Positions 41,197 to 49,471 of a stretch of 64,000 bases of DNA are shown piece by piece. The notes under the pieces are model-generated. The model was not told the DNA's origin. It did no database searches and saw only the letters and a program-made list of their open reading frames with translations. This stretch comes from JANXLS01 sp035308565 (lineage in GTDB: Bacteria > Planctomycetota > SZUA-567 > H5-PLA8). Position numbers and translations under genes: made by a program. Numbering within the stretch: position 1 is the first letter of the stretch; every line of letters starts with the position of its first letter. The stretch spans positions 1 to 64,000 of the forward strand of contig DATGGK010000039.1 in NCBI GenBank assembly GCA_035308565.1. The letters are read 5' to 3'.

Positions 41197-43269
41197 TTAC
41201 GGAATTGAAGCCCGCTCCGCAACCGCCTCGAAAATCTCCGTCCCATCCCGCGGCGGAGAGGGGAACGCCGCGCCGCAGTGCTCGCATGCGTCACGCGTGA
41301 CGACGCGCTTGCGTTTGCAGGATGCGCAATTTTCGCGCGCGGGCCAGTCGTAGACCGACAGGAAGACCAGCAAGCCGGCAAGGCCGGTGAGGAGCGCGAG
41401 GGCGGTCCAGGCGAAGAACAGACCTCTTGAGAGTGCGTAGCGCCGGCATGCCCATAGAACGACTAGGATGCAACATATCATGGCAAGGGCATTGGCGCCC
41501 AGCGCAAGCGGCGACCAGATGCCGAAGCTCAGTGACAGTTGAGCGCTTTCCTCATCGTCGAAATATTTCGTCGCCAAAATGCCAGCCGGTGGGAGCAGTT
41601 CGGCGCTAATGAGATTGCGCCACGACACCGATTCGGGAAGTTGCGGCGGGTCGAGTGTCATCGGGGCGTTCGCAGCCCCGATTATTAAGCCACGGATTGG
41701 GAGGGGCGTTGTTTTCAGGACAGTTCCCGTTTCATCAAGCAGCGAAATCTGTTCTGGCGGCGCGCCGGGCGGAGTGGGGCTGTAGCTTGCGTCGTTTGCA
41801 GAATACCAAACGCAATATCCGGCAGTCGTTTTATAAACGATCACGCTCGGGTATGCGCGCGCGTCGAATTGCCGGGCTATTCCAAGTAAATCTTTGAAGT
41901 TCGCGTCGAGGACATGGATGCTTGTGTTCGTCAGAAGGTAAGTTGTCTCTAAATACAAGTTGGTAAAGGAGAAGCATTCAATGTGCTCGCCTTCGGGCAA
42001 GTCGCGCACGCGTGTCACAGAGCGTTTTTCGAAGTCGATCGTGTAAATGTTGTCGCCAAACGCCCAGACCAGTTTGTGGCCGCCGCGCTGATACCAACCG
42101 GAATCCTTCAGTTCGCCTTCGAATCCGGCGCCAGCTTCGTTTGTTGGAGCGAATCCGTCCGGCCCCAACGAGCCGATTCGTCCCCCTTCGCCAAACGCAA
42201 CGAAACGGCGCGCACTGCGGACATAGTACCATAGGTTGCGATAGAACTTTGGGGCGACGTCGTCGCTCGCCACGAATTCGTAATAACGCATTTCGTCACG
42301 GTAAGCGTATCGCAATTCACGATCAGGTCGTGCACGGCCAAGCAATACGCCGCTGACGCTGCGCAATGAATTCACGGGCACGGCATGGCCGTTCAAATCC
42401 GCAACTTCTTCGATGTTTTCATAGCTATCGCGGTAGTAGGGATACCAATTGGCCTTTACTTTTCCCAGTAAGACGCTGCCATTACGCTGCACAAAGTACT
42501 CATGGTACTCGCGGCAGGCTCCCAAGCTCTCGCGGAATCCGTATTCAGCATTCAGGCTGAGCGAAAGAACCGTCACGAGCGAAAGTAGCCCGATAAGGAG
42601 CACAAAGATCAAGGCCACGCGTGCGATGCGCGGTTGCGGCGCGTACGTGCCGGCGGTCAGAAAACTTCCAAACGCAGCAAGGGCAAGCACCGCGTCGAAG
42701 AACAAAATGATGAGCAAGGCTTGCCAAAATTCGGTGACGCGCACAGCCAGGACTATAGCCGTCAACGCGAACATCAGAGGGACTCCACGGCTGAGATACC
42801 ATCGTGCGGGCCTCGAAACGCACAGTGCCGCGGCCAGGTACGCGATCGTTCCGCAGCAAATGTCGATGGCGTGAGGCAGCGACATTCTCCAATCGAACGG
42901 CTTCATTGGGTGCGGTTGATAAACCGAGGAAAGGACGGCGAAAAGAAACGGCGGCACCGCCGCGCCAAAGAATAGAATTCCGCCAGCGAGGACTTTCGCC
43001 AGGAAAATCCGCGCGGGGGAGATGGGCCGGTGAAAGAGAAACGCGCGGCGGTCGCCCCGGGATTCGCGCCAGAATTGCAACCCGCCGAGCGCAACGCCCC
43101 AGAGCACATAGATGGCGCAAAGATGCCCTTTATCGTTCGTAAAAACGCCTAGGTAGATTTGTCCCCAGGGGTCCGACGAATAGCTCCACCAAAACAGTAT
43201 GAACCCGCACAGCGCCGCCGCGCCCCACATCAGATTCTCGCGAATTTCCTTCCAAATAATCGAACTCAC
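41197..43269 (-). CDS. ABC-2 type permease with large extracytoplasmic domain and C-terminal zinc ribbon
   Basis: 690 residues. The N-terminal half has five to six transmembrane helices with the ABC-2 signature start (MSSIIWKEIRENLMWGAAALCG) and the family segment FLFHRPISPARIFLAKVLAG. After TM6 (about residue 235) comes an extracytoplasmic region of about 300 residues whose repeats (WAFGDNIYTIDFEKRSVTRV, LLTNTSIHVLDANFKDLLGI) suggest a small beta-propeller. Two more helices follow near 600-650. The end is cytoplasmic, with a four-Cys zinc-ribbon-like motif CASCKRKRVVTRDACEHC. It starts inside the ATP-binding gene stop (ATGA). Substrate unknown. GC is somewhat lower than in neighbours. Confidence 0.82.
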   Translation of the reverse strand: MSSIIWKEIRENLMWGAAALCGFILFWWSYSSDPWGQIYLGVFTNDKGHLCAIYVLWGVALGGLQFWRESRGDRRAFLFHRPISPARIFLAKVLAGGILFFGAAVPPFLFAVLSSVYQPHPMKPFDWRMSLPHAIDICCGTIAYLAAALCVSRPARWYLSRGVPLMFALTAIVLAVRVTEFWQALLIILFFDAVLALAAFGSFLTAGTYAPQPRIARVALIFVLLIGLLSLVTVLSLSLNAEYGFRESLGACREYHEYFVQRNGSVLLGKVKANWYPYYRDSYENIEEVADLNGHAVPVNSLRSVSGVLLGRARPDRELRYAYRDEMRYYEFVASDDVAPKFYRNLWYYVRSARRFVAFGEGGRIGSLGPDGFAPTNEAGAGFEGELKDSGWYQRGGHKLVWAFGDNIYTIDFEKRSVTRVRDLPEGEHIECFSFTNLYLETTYLLTNTSIHVLDANFKDLLGIARQFDARAYPSVIVYKTTAGYCVWYSANDASYSPTPPGAPPEQISLLDETGTVLKTTPLPIRGLIIGAANAPMTLDPPQLPESVSWRNLISAELLPPAGILATKYFDDEESAQLSLSFGIWSPLALGANALAMICCILVVLWACRRYALSRGLFFAWTALALLTGLAGLLVFLSVYDWPARENCASCKRKRVVTRDACEHCGAAFPSPPRDGTEIFEAVAERASIP

Positions 43270-44192
43270 GCGGCACCCCCCATCCGTTCCAGAAAGAAGC
43301 TTTTTTCACCCCGCTCGCCGGCATAGTCGATGAACGCTTCCTCCAGCGTCGTCGGCATCGTCGTGGAACTCTCCACGGGAAGCGCATCGAGGATCTTTTG
43401 CGTCGCGTCGCAGAAATTTGCGATGGAGAGCGACAGCTCGTTGGGAAAGCGCTGCACGTTCAGCAAGCCTGGAATCTCCGGCAACGCGGGCGGTTCGCTT
43501 TTAAAGCGCAGCAGAATTCTGCGGATGCGCGCGGCCAATGTGTCCAGCTTGCATTGCGCGCGAAGCACGCCGCGATCCACGATGGCCACATGTTCCGCGA
43601 CGCGCTCGACGTCCGAGAGCATGTGCGACGAAAAGAGGATCGTGCGGCCTTCGCGGCGCGTGACGTAAAGCATCGATTCGAGCAACCCGCGGCGCACGAC
43701 TGGATCGAGCCCCAGCGCGGGGTCGTCGAGGATTAGCAGTTCGGGGCCGGGCGCCAGCGTCAGCGCGATGCACACGCCCGCGCGTTCGCCGCGCGACAGG
43801 GCTTTGGCGCGCGCGTTCGGATCGATGCGGAAATGCTTGAGCACCGACTGGAACAAATCCTCGTTCCACGTGCGGAAACATTGCGCCTGAAATTTTCCGC
43901 ACTGCCGCACGCGCATCCACGGCGGGAGGTAATGGCCTTCGGAAAGGTAGCCGATGCGCGCGCGCGTCGCCGGCGAGAGGCGGCGGGAATCTTCGCCCAG
44001 CACCGTCGCGCGCCCGCGCGTGGGTTCGAGCAGGCCCAGCAACATGCGAATAGTTGTCGTCTTGCCCGAGCCGTTGCGGCCGAGGAAGCCGAAGATCGTG
44101 CCCTTCGGCACGGCGAGGTCGAGCGCGCAGACCGCGCGTTTGGCGCCAAAGTAGCGGGTGAGGTTTTCGGTGCGGATCGCGAAATCGGTCAT
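43266..44192 (-). CDS. ABC transporter ATP-binding protein
   Basis: 308 residues. Walker A is GFLGRNGSGKTTTIRML, the signature is ALSRGERAGVCIALTLA (LSRGE in place of LSGGQ), and Walker B is PELLILDDPALGLDP, whose DDP replaces the usual DEP (Asp for the catalytic Glu). The switch His is in ILFSSHMLSDVERVAEHV. The C-terminal 80 residues are an accessory domain typical of CcmA/YtrB-type exporters. It overlaps both the GntR gene before it and the permease after it by four bases, so all three are coupled. ATP drives the permease; function could be membrane maintenance or antibiotic response as in YtrA-regulated systems. Confidence 0.93.
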   Translation of the reverse strand: MTDFAIRTENLTRYFGAKRAVCALDLAVPKGTIFGFLGRNGSGKTTTIRMLLGLLEPTRGRATVLGEDSRRLSPATRARIGYLSEGHYLPPWMRVRQCGKFQAQCFRTWNEDLFQSVLKHFRIDPNARAKALSRGERAGVCIALTLAPGPELLILDDPALGLDPVVRRGLLESMLYVTRREGRTILFSSHMLSDVERVAEHVAIVDRGVLRAQCKLDTLAARIRRILLRFKSEPPALPEIPGLLNVQRFPNELSLSIANFCDATQKILDALPVESSTTMPTTLEEAFIDYAGERGEKSFFLERMGGAA

Positions 44193-44584
44193 CGGGATGA
44201 CTCCTCGCTAAATTGTCTCAAGCGCCGTTCGAGGGCGGCGCGGATTTCGTCGGGAGAGAAGCCGAGGCAGGCGGCCTCGTTGACAAACGTGGCGGCGGCG
44301 TCCTGAATGCGGCGCGAACGTTCGGCGTTTGAAAAAATCTGGCGGCGCGCGGCGACGAAACAGCCCTTCCCTGCGCGCGACTCAATCACGCCGTCGCGGG
44401 AGAGTTCCGTATATGCCTTCGCCACGGTGTTTGGATTAATGACGAGCTGCTCGGCCACGGCGCGGACGCTGGGCAGCGGCGTGCCGGGCTGGTGCGCGCC
44501 GCTGAAGACGGCCCAGCGCACCTGATCGACAAGCTGCTTGTAGATCGGAGTGACGCTGCCAGGAACGATGCGAAATTCGAGCAT
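44189..44584 (-). CDS. GntR-family repressor, YtrA type
   Basis: 131 residues from the ATG complementary to 44582-44584 (MLEFRIVPGSVTPIYKQL). The winged-helix GntR domain is complete: QVRWAVFSGAHQPGTPLPSVRAVAEQLVINPNTVAKAYTELSRDGVIESRAGKG spans about 20-75 (given here in pieces: PLPSVRAVAEQL, NPNTVAKAYTEL, GVIESRAGKGCFV). The short C-terminal helix pair is typical of the YtrA subfamily, which represses its own ABC exporter operon. It is the first gene of that operon. An inverted repeat at 44611-44634 is the likely operator. An upstream extension to 44650 has no support and would run through that operator. Confidence 0.92.
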   Translation of the reverse strand: MLEFRIVPGSVTPIYKQLVDQVRWAVFSGAHQPGTPLPSVRAVAEQLVINPNTVAKAYTELSRDGVIESRAGKGCFVAARRQIFSNAERSRRIQDAAATFVNEAACLGFSPDEIRAALERRLRQFSEESSR

Positions 44585-44610
44585 AAGTTTGAACAACCGT
44601 CTATCTGTAC

Positions 44611-44634
44611 TGCTGACATAGTACACTATCAGCA
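44611..44634. promoter_or_regulatory. Candidate GntR/YtrA operator
   Basis: An inverted repeat with outer arms TGCTGA/TCAGCA and inner arms ATAGT/ACTAT around AC, 27 bases upstream of the repressor start. The ATAGTACACTAT core resembles YtrA-type sites. Confidence 0.6.
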
Positions 44635-44686
44635 CGTCCGTGTCAAACACGGAGTCATTTTAAAAGAATGCCAGCGCTGGCTTTTC

Positions 44687-44711
44687 CGTAAAAATACGCT
44701 ACGTTTTTACG
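44687..44711. repeat. Inverted repeat CGTAAAAA/TTTTTACG
   Basis: Perfect eight-base arms around TACGCTACG in the divergent spacer between the GntR operon and the kinase; a second palindrome GCCAGCGCTGGC is at 44670-44681. Either could be a regulator site for the kinase gene. Confidence 0.5.
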
Positions 44712-44815
44712 CAACCGGAGCGTGCCTGTTTTTGTCCAATAATATGTGCCTTCCGACGGATTCCATTTGTAGACAGTAAATGGCGAATTATTCTTGAATG
44801 CCAGGAACGTTTTCG

Positions 44816-47800
44816 ATGGCGGGCGTTTACACAGATCAAGCCGGCGATGAGCCGCAGGCCGCGGAAGAAGAGCTTCAGGAAGAAGTCGAGTCTGGCGGCG
44901 CGCACTGCGCGCGCTACGTGGACATCGCCGTCGAACTGGGCTACTGCGGCCGCGAGCGCGCTGACGAAGCGCTGCGCGCGTTTCTCGAATCCGGCGCCGA
45001 CGCCGCGGAATTCGGCGGCTATCTCTGCGACGAAGGCGTGGTCACGCGCGAACAATCGCGCGCCTGCGAACGCGCGTTGCGCGGACATTCGACCATCGGC
45101 GGTTTTTCGATTCTTGAAAAAGTCGGCCAGGGCGGCATGGGGACCGTTTTCCGCGCGCGGCAGATTTCAATGGACCGCATCGTCGCGGTGAAAATCCTCG
45201 CGCCGAAATACGCGCAGGACCCCGGCTTCAAAGAACGCTTTCTCAACGAAGCCCGCACCTGCGCGAAGCTCAGCCACCTCAACATCATCAACGGCATCGA
45301 CTGCGGCGAAGACAGCGGCTACGCCTATTTCGCCATGGAATTCGTGGATGGGCGCACCGTCAAACAAATCCTCAAGGAAAAAGAACGCCTCGAACCCGAC
45401 GAAGCGTTCAAGATCGTCCGCCAGATCTGCGATGCGCTTTCTTACGCGCGCAAAATGAACATGGTCCACCGCGACATCAAGCCCGACAACATCATGCTCA
45501 CGCAATCCGGCACCGCCAAACTCTGCGATCTGGGCCTGGCGATTCAAGCCGAAGAGACCGAACAAAACGTGGCCGTCCAAGTTGGGGCCAACGAAAGCGG
45601 CTCAAAAGCTGATGCAGTAAGATCCGGCGATGGCGAAGCGAGTTCAGGGGACGCCGCTGAAGACGGCGCGGCAAAACCTAAAGACAAAGAGCGCAAGCTC
45701 GCGCTTGGCACGCCGCATTACATGTCGCCCGAACAGGCCCGCGGCGAAAAAAACATCGACGCGCGCAGCGACATCTATTCCCTCGGCGCCACCTTCTATC
45801 ACCTGATCACCGGCCAGACCATGTTCGAAGGCAGCACCAGCACCGAGATCATGACCCATCACGTGCTCTCCGAAGCGCCGAATCCGTGCTCGCTCGATCC
45901 CGAAATTTCGCCCATGCTCGGCGCGATCATCTCCAAGATGACCGCCAAATCGCCTAACGACCGCTACCCCGGCGCCGACGAATTGATCGCCGATCTCGAA
46001 GCCGTCAAAAACGGCCAATTGCCGAGCGCCGTCACCTTCATCGCCAAAACTTCCACCGCTATTCTCCCGCCGGCCGAGTTGCGCCGCCGCATCCGCACGT
46101 CCACCAGTTGGGCGCAGCGCATCCCCACCATCGCCGCGGTGATCCTCTTCGGCGTGATGGCGTATTACCTGGTCCAGTGGATCGGCAAACCCGGCAACAA
46201 TCCGCCGCCGATCAATGGCACGCTCGCTGAAAACACAGCGCATGTCGTGACGCCGTCGGTGTCCGCGCCCGTGACGCCAACGACCACACCGCCGGTTGTG
46301 ATCCCTACTGAAACGCCCAAAGTCGTGGCGACGCAAACGGTGACCGTTCCGGCGAAGACCGTCGAACCCGTCGTGACCGCAACGACAAAAGCACCGGCGA
46401 CGACCGAAAAAGTCGCGGTGGTTGATCCAGTCAAACCGCCCGTGCCGGACACGCCGCCGATGGTTGTAACTCCTCCGCCTCCGCCACCCGTGGTCATTCC
46501 AGAAATTCCGCGCCCGGATTTGAAGCTCACGCCCGACATCGTCTACGCGCGCTTTTTGAAGGAAGAGGACGAACGCAGCGCGCAGTTGCAGATGGACGCC
46601 GCCAAACTCTACGCCGCGATGAAGGAACTTTCGCTCAAACCCGAATTTGCGCTGGCCAAGGACGACATCGCCGCTGAACTGGCCGATCTTAAAGGCGGAT
46701 GGGAATTCGAATCCAAAGCGCTCAAGCGCATCGCCGATCAAAAGGCCGAAGTCGAATTCGATCAGAAGACGCACGACAAATGGGGCGTGCCCAAAGGCAA
46801 GGCGATGGGCTTCGAGGAGGCGCGCGGGCTGCACGTCGAATTGCCCAGCGGCGTGGCCTTTTACGTGGCGCCGTCCACCATCCCCATTGACACGATTCTG
46901 GCCAAATCCGGCGACAATTCGCCTCTGGCACGCACGCAGTTCAATTACATCCGCGCCAACAACGCCGGCGTCTTCGCGCTGCTGGCGCAGCTTCCCCCCG
47001 GCGAACAACTGCGCTGGGACCGCAAGTTTAAAATGCGCACTGCCAAGGAAATCGAGATGGTCGCGCGCGAAGCCTTCAATAATCTTAAATTCGTAGCCGA
47101 GAAAAAAAGCTGGAAGACGTTCTCCGACATGGTCATCGATTATTTGAAAGACTACGGCAACACCATGTACTTCCGCGACCACTCAAAAGAAATCAAGCAA
47201 TGGCAGGACACGGCCCTCAACGCGCTCGCCCCGCCCGGCCGCTGGGCACAGTTCTTTCACGCCGCGTCCGCGCACGAAGTCATCGGCCAAAAAGGCGAAG
47301 AGATGGTCGAATTGATTTACGATTTCAAAACGCCCGAGCAGGCGCAGGATTTTTATTGCGCCTATGGAAAATTGCGCATCGAAAACGGCCAGTTGATCGT
47401 TCCCGAAGGCGGCGGCGACGTCGGCTGCGTGCGTTTCAACGCGCCCTTCACCCACCTCGAATCTTTCAAAGCCGAAGGCGAGTCGCTGCACCACGAACTG
47501 CGCCCGTTCGGTGTGGTCTTTGTCACCGCCGCGCAGGCCAACGGTCCCAACCCCGGCAATCCGATGTTGAAACTCGATCCCGAAACCAAACTCGCCACGC
47601 TCGAAAACATGGCCACCAGCCAGCAGACGTTCGCCGGCCCGCCGCCCGCCTTTAATTGGCTCAAGCCCACCACCATCGCCTTCGCCACCGTCAAAGGCGA
47701 GTTTAATTGGAGCGTGGACGGCAAGCCTGTGGGCTCGTCAAAGCTGCCCACCAAGGAATTCTCCGTCGGCGGCTGGATCGCGCTCTGGGGCGCGCAAGGC

Positions 47801-47911
47801 AATCACGCCTGGTCGCACATCGAAATCGTCCTGCAGCCGGACGACGTTTGGTTCAAACGCCCAGTCAAAGCACCCACCCCCACGCCACCCACGCCGCCGC
47901 CAGTGCCATAA
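44816..47911 (+). CDS. Transmembrane Ser/Thr protein kinase
   Basis: 1031 residues from the ATG at 44816 (AGGAA eight bases upstream; the ATG at 44798 has none). An N-terminal segment of about 95 residues precedes the kinase domain: P-loop GQGGMGTVF, Lys in VAVKIL, catalytic HRDIKPDN, then DLG for DFG, and SPEQARG for APE. The activation segment carries an insertion of about 40 residues rich in Ser, Asp, Glu and Ala. One transmembrane helix (IPTIAAVILFGVMAYYLVQW, about 436-457) leads to a Thr/Pro/Val-rich stalk and an extracytoplasmic part of about 500 residues. Its last 170 residues look like a DUF1080/concanavalin-type beta-sandwich (GGWIALWGAQGNHAWSHIEIVL). It probably senses an external ligand and signals by phosphorylation. 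Confidence 0.9.
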   Translation: MAGVYTDQAGDEPQAAEEELQEEVESGGAHCARYVDIAVELGYCGRERADEALRAFLESGADAAEFGGYLCDEGVVTREQSRACERALRGHSTIGGFSILEKVGQGGMGTVFRARQISMDRIVAVKILAPKYAQDPGFKERFLNEARTCAKLSHLNIINGIDCGEDSGYAYFAMEFVDGRTVKQILKEKERLEPDEAFKIVRQICDALSYARKMNMVHRDIKPDNIMLTQSGTAKLCDLGLAIQAEETEQNVAVQVGANESGSKADAVRSGDGEASSGDAAEDGAAKPKDKERKLALGTPHYMSPEQARGEKNIDARSDIYSLGATFYHLITGQTMFEGSTSTEIMTHHVLSEAPNPCSLDPEISPMLGAIISKMTAKSPNDRYPGADELIADLEAVKNGQLPSAVTFIAKTSTAILPPAELRRRIRTSTSWAQRIPTIAAVILFGVMAYYLVQWIGKPGNNPPPINGTLAENTAHVVTPSVSAPVTPTTTPPVVIPTETPKVVATQTVTVPAKTVEPVVTATTKAPATTEKVAVVDPVKPPVPDTPPMVVTPPPPPPVVIPEIPRPDLKLTPDIVYARFLKEEDERSAQLQMDAAKLYAAMKELSLKPEFALAKDDIAAELADLKGGWEFESKALKRIADQKAEVEFDQKTHDKWGVPKGKAMGFEEARGLHVELPSGVAFYVAPSTIPIDTILAKSGDNSPLARTQFNYIRANNAGVFALLAQLPPGEQLRWDRKFKMRTAKEIEMVAREAFNNLKFVAEKKSWKTFSDMVIDYLKDYGNTMYFRDHSKEIKQWQDTALNALAPPGRWAQFFHAASAHEVIGQKGEEMVELIYDFKTPEQAQDFYCAYGKLRIENGQLIVPEGGGDVGCVRFNAPFTHLESFKAEGESLHHELRPFGVVFVTAAQANGPNPGNPMLKLDPETKLATLENMATSQQTFAGPPPAFNWLKPTTIAFATVKGEFNWSVDGKPVGSSKLPTKEFSVGGWIALWGAQGNHAWSHIEIVLQPDDVWFKRPVKAPTPTPPTPPPVP

Positions 47912-47917
47912 TAAGAT

Positions 47918-47952
47918 GATGAACGATGAATGTAAGACATTCATCGTTCATC
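47918..47952. repeat. Perfect 16-base inverted repeat between convergent genes
   Basis: GATGAACGATGAATGT and its exact reverse complement around AAG, made of the same ATGAACG/ATGAATT units as 20443-20479. It sits between two stop codons and may act as a terminator, though no U-run follows. Confidence 0.85.
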
Positions 47953-47954
47953 GC

Positions 47955-49100
47955 TTATAGCTCCTCGTTCACATGCCCCCATACCGAGAGCGGGACTTCG
48001 ATTAAATAATCTCCCCCGAATTTTGTCATTGATGTGAATGCGCGCCCTATTGCCAGTGTCACGCGTTCTGTGCCGCAGCCACCCACGGCGGTCTTGCCCA
48101 TTTCGCCACCGATAATTGTCGGCGCAATAAACACGTGCGCGCGGTCGGCGATTTTGGCATCGACGCACGCGCCGAGCACCTGCGCTCCACCTTCGACGAG
48201 AATCGAACAAACGCCGCGCGCACCCAATTCGCGAATTGCCGACGTGACTAAGACGCGGCCGTTCGCGTCCGGTTCCGCCTCGATGATTTCCGCGCCATTG
48301 TCACGCAATGCGCGGGCGCGTGACCGGCCATCCGCATCAATGCCGGCGCTGATGACGATGAGCAATGGGCCGGCACTTCCGTCGTCGGGATGAAACCACA
48401 AACGGCCCGTTAAAGGCGTGCGAGCGCGCGAGTCGAGCACAACCCGGCGCGGCTGCCGAACTCCGCTCATCATGGCCGCACCGCGGACATTGAGAGCCGG
48501 ATCATCCGCGAGCACCGTACCGATCCCAACGAGCACCGCGTCGTGACGCGAGCGTAAAAGGTGGGCATGAGCGCGCGCGCTTTCACCGGTGATCCATTTG
48601 GAATCACCCGTTTTCGTCGCGATTTTGCCGTCCAGACTCATCGCCCATTTCAGCGCGACGAATGGCGTCTTTGTATCCACGAATTTAAAAAACGGCGCGT
48701 TGATGCGGAAACATTCGCATTCACGAATGCGCTCAACGACCTCGATCCCCGCTGCGCGTAGCGCCTCGATGCCACCGTCCGCAACTGGATTTCGCTCGAT
48801 CGCGCCCAGCACGACCGTGCGAATGCCTGCATCAATGATGGCCCGAGTGCAGGGCGGCGTTTTGCCTGTATGGTTGCAGGGTTCGAGTGTGCAATACAGC
48901 GCCGCTCCGCGCGCCGCCTCGCCGGCCTCGCGCAGCGCAAACACTTCCGCATGCGGCCCCCCAAATTCGCGATGCCACCCGCGCCCAACGACGTTCCCAT
49001 CGCGCACGACCACCGCCCCGACCATCGGATTCGGGCTGACCCACCCGCGCCCGCGCTCCGCCAGCGCCAGTGCTTCATCCATCCAGATTTCATGAGTCAT
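47955..49100 (-). CDS. ribD: Riboflavin biosynthesis bifunctional deaminase/reductase
   Basis: 381 residues from the ATG complementary to 49098-49100 (MTHEIWMDEALALAERGRGW); the frame continues 17 codons upstream, but those are a translated tandem repeat. The deaminase domain has the zinc site HAEVFAL and CTLEPCNHTGKTPPC plus VSPNPMVGAVVV. The reductase domain (about 150-381) has KWAMSLDGKIATKTGDSKWITGE, DPALNVR and a ligand loop at SILVEGGAQVLGA. It converts the pyrimidine intermediate from GTP to 5-amino-6-ribitylamino-uracil phosphate using NADPH. Other rib genes are not adjacent, and no FMN riboswitch motif is visible upstream. Cytoplasmic. Confidence 0.96.
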   Translation of the reverse strand: MTHEIWMDEALALAERGRGWVSPNPMVGAVVVRDGNVVGRGWHREFGGPHAEVFALREAGEAARGAALYCTLEPCNHTGKTPPCTRAIIDAGIRTVVLGAIERNPVADGGIEALRAAGIEVVERIRECECFRINAPFFKFVDTKTPFVALKWAMSLDGKIATKTGDSKWITGESARAHAHLLRSRHDAVLVGIGTVLADDPALNVRGAAMMSGVRQPRRVVLDSRARTPLTGRLWFHPDDGSAGPLLIVISAGIDADGRSRARALRDNGAEIIEAEPDANGRVLVTSAIRELGARGVCSILVEGGAQVLGACVDAKIADRAHVFIAPTIIGGEMGKTAVGGCGTERVTLAIGRAFTSMTKFGGDYLIEVPLSVWGHVNEEL

Positions 49101-49108
49101 GACAAAAA

Positions 49109-49203
49109 GTCCTGAGTGCTGAGTGCTGAGTGCTGAGTAAGAAAAGCGCACAGCGCTTTGCCGCCGTTGCTCGGCACTCAGGACTCAGCACTCAGGACTC
49201 TCA
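49109..49203. repeat. Inverted heptanucleotide tracts upstream of ribD
   Basis: CTGAGTG units (49111-49139) face CACTCAG/GACTCAG units (49173-49201) around a GCGCACAGCGC palindrome and TGCCGCC. The leader of ribD is largely made of this structure. Confidence 0.85.
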
Positions 49204-49305
49204 CCCCAAGTTTAAAATAATTCCGCCGCGCCGCTTGAAATTCCCGATTATTTCGGTATGAATTCCCATCCGAACGTGCCAAAGCGTTCGCACGCAGTTC
49301 TCACT

Positions 49306-49376
49306 GCCCTGTCGTCCAATGGTAGGACACCAGACTCTGACTCTGGGTATCTTGGTTCGAATCCAGGCGGGGCAAT
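49306..49376 (+). tRNA. tRNA-Gln (anticodon CUG)
   Basis: A complete cloverleaf: acceptor TGCCCTG/CGGGGCA with discriminator A, D-arm GTCC...GGAC with AATGGTA loop, anticodon stem CCAGA/TCTGG with loop CTCTGAC (anticodon CTG), and T-arm CTTGG-TTCGAAT-CCAGG. The 3' CCA is not encoded. It is solitary, 96 bases ahead of the MMPL exporter. Confidence 0.95.
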
Positions 49377-49471
49377 TCAGTAATTACGAGAAATAGTGTG
49401 AATGGCCGATAGCATTGTGTGTGGCGCGTAACTAAACTCGTCACCACCCCGTCTTCACCGTATCGAGTCAA

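Noticed and set aside
45644..47182. 512-residue minus-strand frame opposite the kinase
   Set aside because: Composition is Arg/His/Gly-rich with no motifs and it mirrors the kinase's Pro/Thr stalk.
49101..49305. FMN riboswitch ahead of ribD
   Set aside because: The conserved AGGGTGAAATTCCC and CCGAACCGGTGG-type boxes are absent; the leader consists of period-7 repeats.
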